From: Gammaproteobacteria bacterium
GTDB lineage: Bacteria; Pseudomonadota; Gammaproteobacteria; Pseudomonadales; Azotimanducaceae
Assembly: GCA_027295975.1 (NCBI GenBank)
Contig: JAPUJX010000616.1
Location: forward strand, 1 to 7,079
Direction: 5' to 3'
Length of the DNA: 7,079 nt
Part shown: piece by piece, positions 1-5,844 of the stretch
Position numbering within the stretch: position 1 is the first letter of the stretch
How the letters are laid out: each line of letters starts with the position of its first letter
Position numbers and translations under genes: made by a program
Notes under the pieces: generated by a model
The model's input: the letters and a program-made list of their open reading frames with translations, nothing else
Told to the model about the DNA's origin: nothing
The model's database searches: none

Positions 1-556
1 CATTGCGCCCTTTGTCCGGGTCGGTGCGGGCAAAAACCAGACCGAAGTCTGCTCTGTCGGCACCGCTGATGAAGATTTTGCCGCCGTTGATGACCCAGTC
101 ATCTCCGTCGCGCACCGCTTTCGTTTGAATGGCCCGGGCGGGGTCGCTACCGCCCGAAGGTTCGGTGAGGCCGAAGAACCCCCGTTTTTCGCCGCGTAAC
201 GTCGGGAAGAGATACCGCTCTTTTTGCGTTTCCGTCGCCTCGAAGAGTTGCGCCAGCCCCGCACCTCCGAACACGCCATAACATGGTGCATACAAACCGG
301 CCCGATGTTGAGACATCTCGATGGCCATCAGGGTGCGGGTCACGAGATCCAACTCCGGTCCACCGTACTCGGGAGGTATATCGAGCCCGTATAGGCCCAT
401 GGCTTTCGTCATTTCGACCAGCCGGGTACGATCCTCGACTTTCAGCGCATCCGCGTCCGGATCGAGATCGAGTTCCAACGGCACGATCTCTTCACGAACA
501 AACCGCCGAACCATGCCGACGATCATCTCCTGCTCTTCGGTAAGACTGAAATCCAT
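1..556 (-). CDS. Acyl-CoA dehydrogenase, N-terminal 185 residues (3' end outside the window)
   Basis: FAD-dependent enzyme that would introduce an alpha,beta double bond into an acyl-CoA and pass electrons to an electron-transfer flavoprotein. Seen: the N-terminus MDFSLTEEQEMI is the standard opening of the family; residues 1-120 match the all-helical N-terminal domain, with the usual PPEYGG turn at 61-66. The middle beta-domain starts with FFGLTEPSGGSDPA at 127-140, matching the family's flavin-binding signature except at its last position. DDWVINGGKIFISGA (152-166) is the typical strand after it. The catalytic glutamate lies in the C-terminal domain beyond the left edge and cannot be checked. 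The ATG at 556-554 lies 3 bases after the upstream gene's TAG; no strong Shine-Dalgarno site is visible, so translation probably depends on coupling. It is the last visible gene of a four-gene operon. Substrate is unknown; family assignment is secure. Confidence 0.95.
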   Translation of the reverse strand, partial: MDFSLTEEQEMIVGMVRRFVREEIVPLELDLDPDADALKVEDRTRLVEMTKAMGLYGLDIPPEYGGPELDLVTRTLMAIEMSQHRAGLYAPCYGVFGGAGLAQLFEATETQKERYLFPTLRGEKRGFFGLTEPSGGSDPARAIQTKAVRDGDDWVINGGKIFISGADRADFGLVFARTDPDKGRN

Positions 557-559
557 CGG

Positions 560-883
560 CTAGGGACTCAACCGACCGAGTTTGGGCACTGGTTCGTCGT
601 TGTGAGGTGGCAGAACGCCATAATCGGCTACGTGCACCATGAGCAGCTCCTGGTATCTGGAGAGGTAAGCGGTGTTTATCTCGAAACGATAACAACTGGC
701 ATCAGCCAGGCGCTCGAACTCACTCTGGATCTCCCCCTTGAGTCCAAAAAGGCTACGGCCGCCCGCATATCCAATAAATAGAACCTCTCCTGCCTCATTG
801 CCGAGTTGAAACACCCCCATGTGCCCATGCAGATCGCCGGTGTCGGCACGGGACAACCAATCCTTCTCACAACGAATGCTCAT
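560..883 (-). CDS. Small 107-residue protein with a GIY-YIG-like signature, function unknown
   Basis: I do not recognise a named function. The start ATG (883-881) overlaps the upstream stop as ATGA, which fixes the start, and the TAG is 3 bases before the acyl-CoA dehydrogenase start. Seen: GVF at residues 23-25, exactly ten residues, then FIGYAGG at 36-42, followed by Arg43, a helix-like stretch (50-60), and later ELLMVHVADYGVLPPHN (79-95), containing Glu79 and Asn95. Known of the family: GIY-YIG domains show GIY, 10-11 residues, YIG, then an Arg, a metal-binding Glu in a helix, and an Asn near the end. The match in order and spacing suggests a diverged minimal GIY-YIG fold; this is inference. 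A nuclease role is unproven and sits oddly between metabolic enzymes; a binding or structural role is equally possible. No signal peptide or membrane segment is seen. That it is a real gene is well supported by its coupling on both sides. Confidence 0.72.
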   Translation of the reverse strand: MSIRCEKDWLSRADTGDLHGHMGVFQLGNEAGEVLFIGYAGGRSLFGLKGEIQSEFERLADASCYRFEINTAYLSRYQELLMVHVADYGVLPPHNDEPVPKLGRLSP

Positions 884-2523
884 CCCGCCGCCGTTTTCTT
901 CGGCATGATCGAAATTTCCATGGGCGCAAAGTGCTCCATATCGATATCGATCAGGTAGGGTCCGTCGGTTTCCAGGGCGACATCCAACGCCGCTTCGAAG
1001 TCTGCGACGTTCTGCACGCGTTGTCCGGGTACCCCCATACTCCCGGCCATCATCGTAAAGTCCATCTTGCCGAGATCGGTCTCGTTGATGCGGCCGAAAC
1101 GGGTGTCCTGCAACCACCGCAATACCCCGTATCCGCAATCGTTGAATACCACGATGACCAACGGTACCCGGTACTGGGCGGCGGTAGCCAACTCCGTCGC
1201 GTGAAACATGAACCCACCGTCGCCGTGGATGAGCAATGTCCGCCGGTTTGTGGCAATTGCCGCGCCCACGGCCAGTGGCAACCCGGGTCCAATGGCTCCC
1301 GAAGAAGGGTTGATGGAAGTATGTGGCTCATAAATCGGGAATAACTGGTTACCAAAAATGTAGGCGGCGATCGTAGAGTCGCGCACCCATATTCCGTCCC
1401 TGGGTAACCTGGCTCGCATTGTGCCCATCATCATCGAATAATCGGGTCCCAACCGTTTACGCATGGCGTCGCGCACACCGTCCCGGGCCTCCCATACGGT
1501 CTGGTTGAATTGCCCATCGTTGGGTGAAACATCGACCAATGCCTGCTCGAGGGCCTCGAGGGCCAGACGGGCATCCGCAACGACTCCAACGTCGGCCGGA
1601 TGGGTTCGTCCGATCATGTTCGGATCGATGTCGATCTGCAGCAGATCACCGGGAGGCTTGAACCGTGCACCCTGCCCGTCGACCCCAACGGCAAACTTGG
1701 TGCCGATGGCAAGCGTTACGTCCGCGTTTTCGATAGCAGAGTAAATACCGGCGCTCTGGTAGAAGTTTCCAATACAAAGCTCGTGATCTTCAGGAATCGA
1801 ACCTCGCCCATCAACCGTGGTGATGACCGGCGCATCGAGTCGCTCTGCTAAACGGATCAATGCCGCTGACGCATCTGCCGCGATGACGCCTCCGCCGGCG
1901 ATGATCACCCGTCTGCTGCTGCTGGCAAGTCTCCCGGCAAGCTCGGTCAGCTTCTGCTCATCCGGAGCAAAAACACTTGTCTGGGGAACGGGGAACCGGG
2001 CCGGGCCGGCTTCGGCATATTGCAGATCGATGGGGATCTCCAGAACACCGGGAGCGGGACGACCGTCAAACATGTCATGTACCACGGTGTTGAATGCGGT
2101 TGCCAACCGATCGATATGCCTGGGGCTTTCTACCCGGCGCGCAACCGTTTGCAACATGGGCACCTGGTTCTCCGCTTCGTGCACATAACTCAAACCTTTA
2201 CCGTAAAAACCGGTTTCCGCCTGACCGGTGATCACCAGAACCTTAGACGAGGCATAACGCGCCTCGTAGAGGCCGGTAACCGTATTTGTCGTGCCGGGTC
2301 CGGTACTTGCGATCATCACCCCCATGTTCCCGGTGGCGCGCGCATAACCATCGGCCGCATGGGTACCGGCCTGTTCGTGGCGAACGTCGATAATGCGAGT
2401 TTTGCCGAGCCGGTTGATGGCGTCGAAGATTGCCATGTTGTGAATGCTCACGATGCCGAAAACATGTTTGACTCCGAGGGTGGCGAGACCGTCCGCAATC
2501 AGATCTGCTCCCGTGTAACTCAT
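880..2523 (-). CDS. Thiamine diphosphate-dependent enzyme, acetolactate synthase-like family
   Basis: A 547-residue enzyme of the normal length for ThDP-dependent decarboxylases and synthases. Seen: N-terminal pyrimidine-binding domain (about 1-170) with the catalytic glutamate in RHEQAGTHAADGYAR (Glu50), and the STGPGTTN turn at 73-80; central domain (about 190-330) with IIAGGGV at 207-213; C-terminal diphosphate-binding domain (about 370-535) with the metal motif GDGG at 434-437 ending in ND at 461-462. The loop after VFG in acetolactate synthases usually carries Pro-Gly; here it reads GIVSIHN (23-29), arguing against simple acetolactate synthase activity. No regulatory small subunit is nearby. 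It could be a 2-keto-acid decarboxylase, carboligase or C-C lyase; substrate unknown. The ATG overlaps the amidohydrolase stop (ATGA) and has a GAGGCGG ribosome site at 2528-2534. Its own TGA overlaps the start of the next gene. Confidence 0.92.
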   Translation of the reverse strand: MSYTGADLIADGLATLGVKHVFGIVSIHNMAIFDAINRLGKTRIIDVRHEQAGTHAADGYARATGNMGVMIASTGPGTTNTVTGLYEARYASSKVLVITGQAETGFYGKGLSYVHEAENQVPMLQTVARRVESPRHIDRLATAFNTVVHDMFDGRPAPGVLEIPIDLQYAEAGPARFPVPQTSVFAPDEQKLTELAGRLASSSRRVIIAGGGVIAADASAALIRLAERLDAPVITTVDGRGSIPEDHELCIGNFYQSAGIYSAIENADVTLAIGTKFAVGVDGQGARFKPPGDLLQIDIDPNMIGRTHPADVGVVADARLALEALEQALVDVSPNDGQFNQTVWEARDGVRDAMRKRLGPDYSMMMGTMRARLPRDGIWVRDSTIAAYIFGNQLFPIYEPHTSINPSSGAIGPGLPLAVGAAIATNRRTLLIHGDGGFMFHATELATAAQYRVPLVIVVFNDCGYGVLRWLQDTRFGRINETDLGKMDFTMMAGSMGVPGQRVQNVADFEAALDVALETDGPYLIDIDMEHFAPMEISIMPKKTAAG

Positions 2524-3638
2524 GCAACCGCCTCGAGAGCCGTCAGGTCGATGTTGTACAAGCCGGCAACGTTGTCACAGAGAATGCCGCGTTTCTGTTC
2601 CTCCGTCAGGGTTGCCGTCTGCTCGGCAAGCATCTGCTGAGACCACGGCCAGGTGGAGTCGCTGTGAGGAAAGTCGTTAGCCCAGAGCAACCGCCGCCAG
2701 TTCATTTCGTTGACGGTCCTGAACGCCACCCAGTCATCCTGAAAAGTCGTATAGATATTCTCCTTGAAATACTCCGAAGGGAGCCGGGAAAGTTCGATAT
2801 CTTTCGCCAACCAGTTCCGATGACGCGTGTAGGCATGATCCATTCGGTACAGATAATGCGGTACCCACCCCGCATCCGCTTCCACGCAGACAATCCTGAG
2901 TTCCGGATATCGTTCGAACACGCCGCCAAAAATCAACGTGCCCATGATGTCCTGGTTACCGCGAATGATCGCCAGAAAGCTGTTGATTCGCGGACCGCGA
3001 ACAGGTGATCCCTGGCGGGTGGTCAGTATATGGAAAGACAGGGGCAGGTTGAGTTCGATGGCCGCCTCCCACACCGGGTTGTAAATTTCCGAATCGTAAT
3101 CTTCTTCCGCCGGGTCTCCAGGCATCATCACGCCACGCAAACCCAGAGCCTTGATGGCGTGCAGATCCTCAACCCCTTCGGAAGGGGTGCGCATAGCGGT
3201 TTGCCCGCAGCCGAGTAACCGTTCCGGGTGGCGGCCGCAAAATTGTGCAATCCAACGGTTGTACGCGTCGAAACACGCTTTCTTGTAGTCGAAATCTTTG
3301 TGGTTGCACAACAACATCCCTACCGTCGGATAGATAATCTCCGCTGCCACGCCGTCGCGGTCCTGGTCGTCGAGACGTGCGTCGGGGTCCCACCCGCCGC
3401 GGTGCAGTTCGTCGAACTTGACCCCGGCCATGGTAAGTTCCTCGGGTGGCTTCCCCGCGGCAGCCACCAGCCCCATGGCAATTGGCCTGTCCATGCCATC
3501 GATGACGAACAGATCTCCCTTCTCGCCGCCGTCAATCATCTTCGGCGCTTTATCCTTCCAGGCCGGATCGATGTTGGCCACGTAGGTATCCGGATGTTCG
3601 GTTATATGCGAATCCGCGGAAATAATGGGATAAGCCAT
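2520..3638 (-). CDS. Amidohydrolase family protein (amidohydrolase 2 / ACMSD-like)
   Basis: A 372-residue metal-dependent hydrolase or non-oxidative decarboxylase, first gene of the minus-strand operon. Seen: ISADSHITEHP at the N-terminus gives the Asp9-x-His11 metal site used by this subfamily; SFHILTT carries His203, a likely metal ligand; WANDFPHSDSTWP carries Asp322 and His325 near the last strand, as in ACMSD-like TIM barrels. IVCVEADAGWVPHYLYRMD (249-267) is also typical. The family includes aromatic acid decarboxylases and C-C or amide hydrolases, so the reaction cannot be settled. Start choice: an ATG at 3638 follows a very strong AGAGGGGAGG site by 4 bases and gives the usual N-terminus; a longer frame beginning at 3668 would place this ribosome site inside the coding sequence. 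The stop TGA overlaps the next start. A good minus-strand promoter lies just upstream at 3672-3701. Confidence 0.93.
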   Translation of the reverse strand: MAYPIISADSHITEHPDTYVANIDPAWKDKAPKMIDGGEKGDLFVIDGMDRPIAMGLVAAAGKPPEELTMAGVKFDELHRGGWDPDARLDDQDRDGVAAEIIYPTVGMLLCNHKDFDYKKACFDAYNRWIAQFCGRHPERLLGCGQTAMRTPSEGVEDLHAIKALGLRGVMMPGDPAEEDYDSEIYNPVWEAAIELNLPLSFHILTTRQGSPVRGPRINSFLAIIRGNQDIMGTLIFGGVFERYPELRIVCVEADAGWVPHYLYRMDHAYTRHRNWLAKDIELSRLPSEYFKENIYTTFQDDWVAFRTVNEMNWRRLLWANDFPHSDSTWPWSQQMLAEQTATLTEEQKRGILCDNVAGLYNIDLTALEAVA

Positions 3639-3642
3639 TTGT

Positions 3643-3651
3643 CCTCCCCTC
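3643..3651 (-). promoter_or_regulatory. Ribosome binding site that fixes the amidohydrolase start
   Basis: Reads GAGGGGAGG on the minus strand, ending 4 bases before the ATG at 3638. It is close to an ideal Shine-Dalgarno sequence and selects the internal ATG over the in-frame alternative 30 bases upstream. Confidence 0.8.
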
Positions 3652-3671
3652 TCAACGACGTCCTTCACCCG

Positions 3672-3701
3672 ACTATCCGGGGGATGTCAGGTGGCTGTCA
3701 A
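3672..3701 (-). promoter_or_regulatory. Predicted sigma-70-type promoter of the amidohydrolase operon
   Basis: On the minus strand a perfect -35 box TTGACA (3701-3696) is followed by an 18-base spacer and GATAGT (3677-3672), which matches four of six positions of TATAAT. Transcription would begin near 3665, giving a leader of about 27 bases ahead of the ATG at 3638. Position in the divergent intergenic region supports it; the -10 box is only moderate and there is no experimental support. Confidence 0.5.
3685..3700. repeat. Short direct repeat TGTCA-N6-TGTCA overlapping the -35 box
   Basis: TGTCA occurs at 3685-3689 and 3696-3700, 11 bases apart start to start, about one helical turn. The second copy is part of the -35 box of the minus-strand promoter and the first lies in its spacer. 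Such spacing could serve a regulator binding one face of the DNA, but the units are only five bases long and chance is quite possible. No regulator gene is present in the window. Confidence 0.25.
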
Positions 3702-3766
3702 GGGCGGTGGCATCAACAACAATAGAACTACGTATGGATTTAGGGGAAGATTGCCCGCTCTGTGGA

Positions 3767-3772
3767 AAGGTG
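3767..3772 (+). promoter_or_regulatory. Ribosome binding site that selects the DUF2061 start
   Basis: AAGGTG, within GGAAAGGTGA, ends 6 bases before the ATG at 3779. An upstream in-frame ATG at 3734 and a GTG at 3707 have no comparable site, so 3779 is preferred. Confidence 0.6.
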
Positions 3773-3778
3773 AAACCA

Positions 3779-4012
3779 ATGAGCGACCGTAGTACCCGGG
3801 AGTCGAGATCACGCAGTCTGGTAAAAGGCTTGACCTGGCGGTTCATCGCTACGGCGACCACCATCCTCATCGCCTGGGCGATCACCGGCGATACGAGAAT
3901 TGCCCTGGAGATTGGCCTGATTGAAGTATTTGCCAAGATTGGCGTGTATTACGTACACGAGCGGGCATGGGCTCGAATAGCCATGGGACTGGAAATCGGC
4001 GAGCGGAGTTGA
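3779..4012 (+). CDS. Small DUF2061 family membrane protein
   Basis: A 77-residue protein with a basic N-terminus followed by SLVKGLTWRFIATATTILIAW-type sequence at 13-33, a first hydrophobic segment at about 22-36, and a second at about 41-58 ending in GVYYVHERAWARI (55-67). The pattern, a W-R pair entering helix one, an ITGD turn, an IEV-K helix and the YY-HER-W ending, is the recognisable DUF2061 signature. Family members are predicted small inner-membrane proteins of unknown function, so none is proposed. The start at 3779 is chosen for its ribosome site; an in-frame ATG at 3734 would add 15 residues including CPLCG. It ends in tandem in-frame stops (TGA then TAA at 4013-4015). The flavin monooxygenase gene begins 42 bases downstream on the same strand, so the two may share a transcript. 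Confidence 0.85.
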   Translation: MSDRSTRESRSRSLVKGLTWRFIATATTILIAWAITGDTRIALEIGLIEVFAKIGVYYVHERAWARIAMGLEIGERS

Positions 4013-4054
4013 TAAGAATGGGTTTTGGGTTGCTAACGCCTTGAGAGGGGAAAC

Positions 4055-5290
4055 ATGAAATTCGGCATTTTCTACGAACACCAATTACCTCGAGACTGGG
4101 ATGAATTCAGCGAACACAAACTGATGAAGAACGGGCTGGATCAGATCGAGTTGGCAGACCGGCTCGGCTACGACTACGCCTGGGAGGTTGAGCACCACTT
4201 TCTCGAAGAATATTCCCACTCCTCCGCACCCGAGGTGTTTCTTGCCGCTGCGAGCCAGCGCACCAAAAACATCCGGCTGGGACACGGCATCGTGCAACTG
4301 ACTACCAATCATCCGGCACGAGTCGCGGAAAGGATCGCGACCCTGGATCTCGTTTCCGACGGTCGCGTCGAACTCGGGCTCGGAGAGGGCGCCTCGGTGA
4401 CCGAGTTACATCCGTTCAATCTCCGTTTTCGCGACAAACGGGATGTCTGGGAAGACGCGGTGAAATGTACCCTGCCCATGTTCTGGAATCACGGCTGGGA
4501 GTACGACGGCGAGTTCTTCAAGTTTCCCTTGCGGGCGGTGATTCCCAAGCCCCTGCAGAAACCCCATCCACCGTTGTGGGTGGCTTGTTCGCAACTCGAT
4601 ACCATCAAATACGCCGCACATCGCGGGATGGGCGCTTTGTGTTTCAAGTTCGTCAATCTCGAAGCTTCCCGTGCCTGGGTGAACGCGTATTACAACACCT
4701 TCACCCATCACCTGGAAAAGTTGTGCGACTACAAAACGAACCCGAACATCGCCGTGGTGGCAGGGTTCATGTGTGCGGAAACCGACGAAGAAGCCTGGCA
4801 GAAAGCGGATGGTTGGACGTTTTTCCAATTCACCCTGCGACTGTACAGCACCGAGGGTCCGTTCGAACCCGGCACCGTCAATTTCTGGGAACGTTACCAG
4901 GAATGGAAACAGACCCCCCAGGGCCAGACCCGCACCGGTAGCGAATTGATCGGTTCCCCCGACACCATTCGCGAGCGTCTCAAAGAACTCGAAGACAGCA
5001 ACGTGGATCAGGTGATTCTGCTGAACCAGGCCGGCAAAAACACCCATGAGGATATCTGCGACAGCCTCAAGCTCTTCGCAAAAGAAGTGATGCCGGAATT
5101 TCAAGCGCGTCAGCCACAACAGGATGCCTGGAAGGAGGCCGTTCTTGCGGGCGAGATAGAGCTGGAGGATATCGACACCGAGCCATTCAACATCACCCGC
5201 GGACGCAAACCGACCCAGCAATCGAGCAAGGAAGCACGCAACATGGTGTCTGGCACCGCGGGACGGCCGGATGCGGAGGAAGTCCGGTAG
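4055..5290 (+). CDS. Luciferase-like (LLM class) flavin-dependent monooxygenase
   Basis: A 411-residue member of the bacterial luciferase-like family, which uses reduced flavin supplied by a separate reductase and O2 to oxygenate an organic substrate in the cytoplasm. Seen: MKFGIFYEHQ strand at 1-10; GYDYAWEVEHHFLEEYSHSS at 39-56 with the conserved EHHF (46-49); NIRLGHGIVQLTTNHPARVA (72-91), the usual strand and turn before the helix with ERIATLDLVSDGR (92-104); ELGLGEG (106-112); PKPLQKPHPPLWVA (164-177); and a late GSPDTIRERLKEL (300-312) typical of the family. Residues from about 355 form a hydrophilic, charged tail beyond the usual barrel. Relatives are often annotated as limonene 1,2-monooxygenase, but that label is weak. 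The ATG has GAGAGGGG (4043-4050) four bases upstream. No flavin reductase gene is visible. It converges on the minus-strand genes with 10 bases between stops. Confidence 0.93.
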   Translation: MKFGIFYEHQLPRDWDEFSEHKLMKNGLDQIELADRLGYDYAWEVEHHFLEEYSHSSAPEVFLAAASQRTKNIRLGHGIVQLTTNHPARVAERIATLDLVSDGRVELGLGEGASVTELHPFNLRFRDKRDVWEDAVKCTLPMFWNHGWEYDGEFFKFPLRAVIPKPLQKPHPPLWVACSQLDTIKYAAHRGMGALCFKFVNLEASRAWVNAYYNTFTHHLEKLCDYKTNPNIAVVAGFMCAETDEEAWQKADGWTFFQFTLRLYSTEGPFEPGTVNFWERYQEWKQTPQGQTRTGSELIGSPDTIRERLKELEDSNVDQVILLNQAGKNTHEDICDSLKLFAKEVMPEFQARQPQQDAWKEAVLAGEIELEDIDTEPFNITRGRKPTQQSSKEARNMVSGTAGRPDAEEVR

Positions 5291-5300
5291 GGTTTACAGA

Positions 5301-5835
5301 TCAGTCAGGATCGTCGTTTATCACACGCCAGAGCTTCTCCGGCGTCAGCGGCATATCGATGCTCTCGATGCCGAGGTCCTCGAGGGCATTGAGCACCGCG
5401 TTGACCAGCGCAGGCGAGGCACCGCAGGCACCTGCTTCACCGATACCTTTCACGCCCAGATCGTTGTTGGGTTCCGGATTCGCGATCGTAACGCAGGGTC
5501 TGGTTAAGAGGCTCACCGCCGAATTTCACATACTTGGTGTCACCCTGAACGACATTCACATCATCGAATCCCACCCCCAGCACCTCGGCGAAAATTTGTG
5601 AAAGCATGGTTCGATGGCCTTGACCGTGGGAATAGGTTCCCACCACAACCTCTACCGAACCGTCCTCATGCAGGGTGATGCGAGCTTCCTCCTGAGTACC
5701 TCCACCGGAAGATTCGACGAGCGGAAGAAGATACAACTGCGACGGCAGATTGACGTCGTCCGTGAATCGCCCGCCGCCGGTAACCAGACGCGGATCTTCT
5801 TTACGTGGAACCGGTTGACCGACGCCGAACTTCAT
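5301..5835 (-). pseudogene. Remnant of a CoxL-type molybdenum hydroxylase large subunit, twice deleted and frameshifted
   Basis: Intact relatives (aerobic CO dehydrogenase / xanthine oxidase family large subunits) are about 750-800 residues; here about 175 survive in three blocks. Block 1, from ATG 5835 to about 5730, gives GQPVPRKEDPRLVTG and FTDDVNLPSQLY, the family N-terminus. Block 2, about 5718 to 5515, resumes in the same frame with ESSGGGTQEEARI and GTYSHGQGHRTMLSQIFAEV, which in relatives lies far into the molybdopterin domain. Block 3, about 5498 to the TGA at 5301, lies in another frame and gives NNDLGVKGIGEAGACG plus the terminal MPLTPEKLWRVI. So one large in-frame deletion lies near 5716-5732 and a second, frame-breaking one at about 5495-5520; block 2's own frame stops at 5437. 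The active-site loop region is lost, although the GEAG glutamate motif remains. A product could not bind the cofactor normally. No FAD or iron-sulphur subunit genes are present. Deletion sizes are judged from memory of the family. Confidence 0.88.
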
Positions 5836-5844
5836 GCAGGCGGG

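Noticed and set aside
884..1138. Upstream extension of the small GIY-YIG-like gene, giving a 192-residue protein
   Set aside because: The extension lies wholly inside the ThDP enzyme gene in another frame, is arginine- and glycine-rich as expected of a shadow frame, and the ATG at 883 forms a clean ATGA junction.
2020..2640. Open frame of 206 codons on the plus strand over the ThDP enzyme and amidohydrolase junction
   Set aside because: It crosses two well-supported minus-strand genes and has no recognisable domain.
3639..3668. Longer start for the amidohydrolase at 3668
   Set aside because: It would place the strong GAGGGGAGG site inside the coding sequence and would overlap the predicted transcription start; the N-terminus from 3638 fits the family better.
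4406..5221. Long open frame (271 codons) antisense to the flavin monooxygenase
   Set aside because: The plus-strand frame has clear family motifs throughout; the antisense frame resembles no known protein and is the usual effect of codon bias.
5288..5303. Shared bidirectional terminator between the convergent stops
   Set aside because: I looked for a GC-rich hairpin with a T-run around 5270-5330 and saw none convincing; termination must be elsewhere or Rho-dependent.
5301..5516. A separate 71-residue gene starting at GTG 5516
   Set aside because: Its sequence is the C-terminus of CoxL-type proteins and it directly follows the other CoxL blocks, so it is part of the broken gene.
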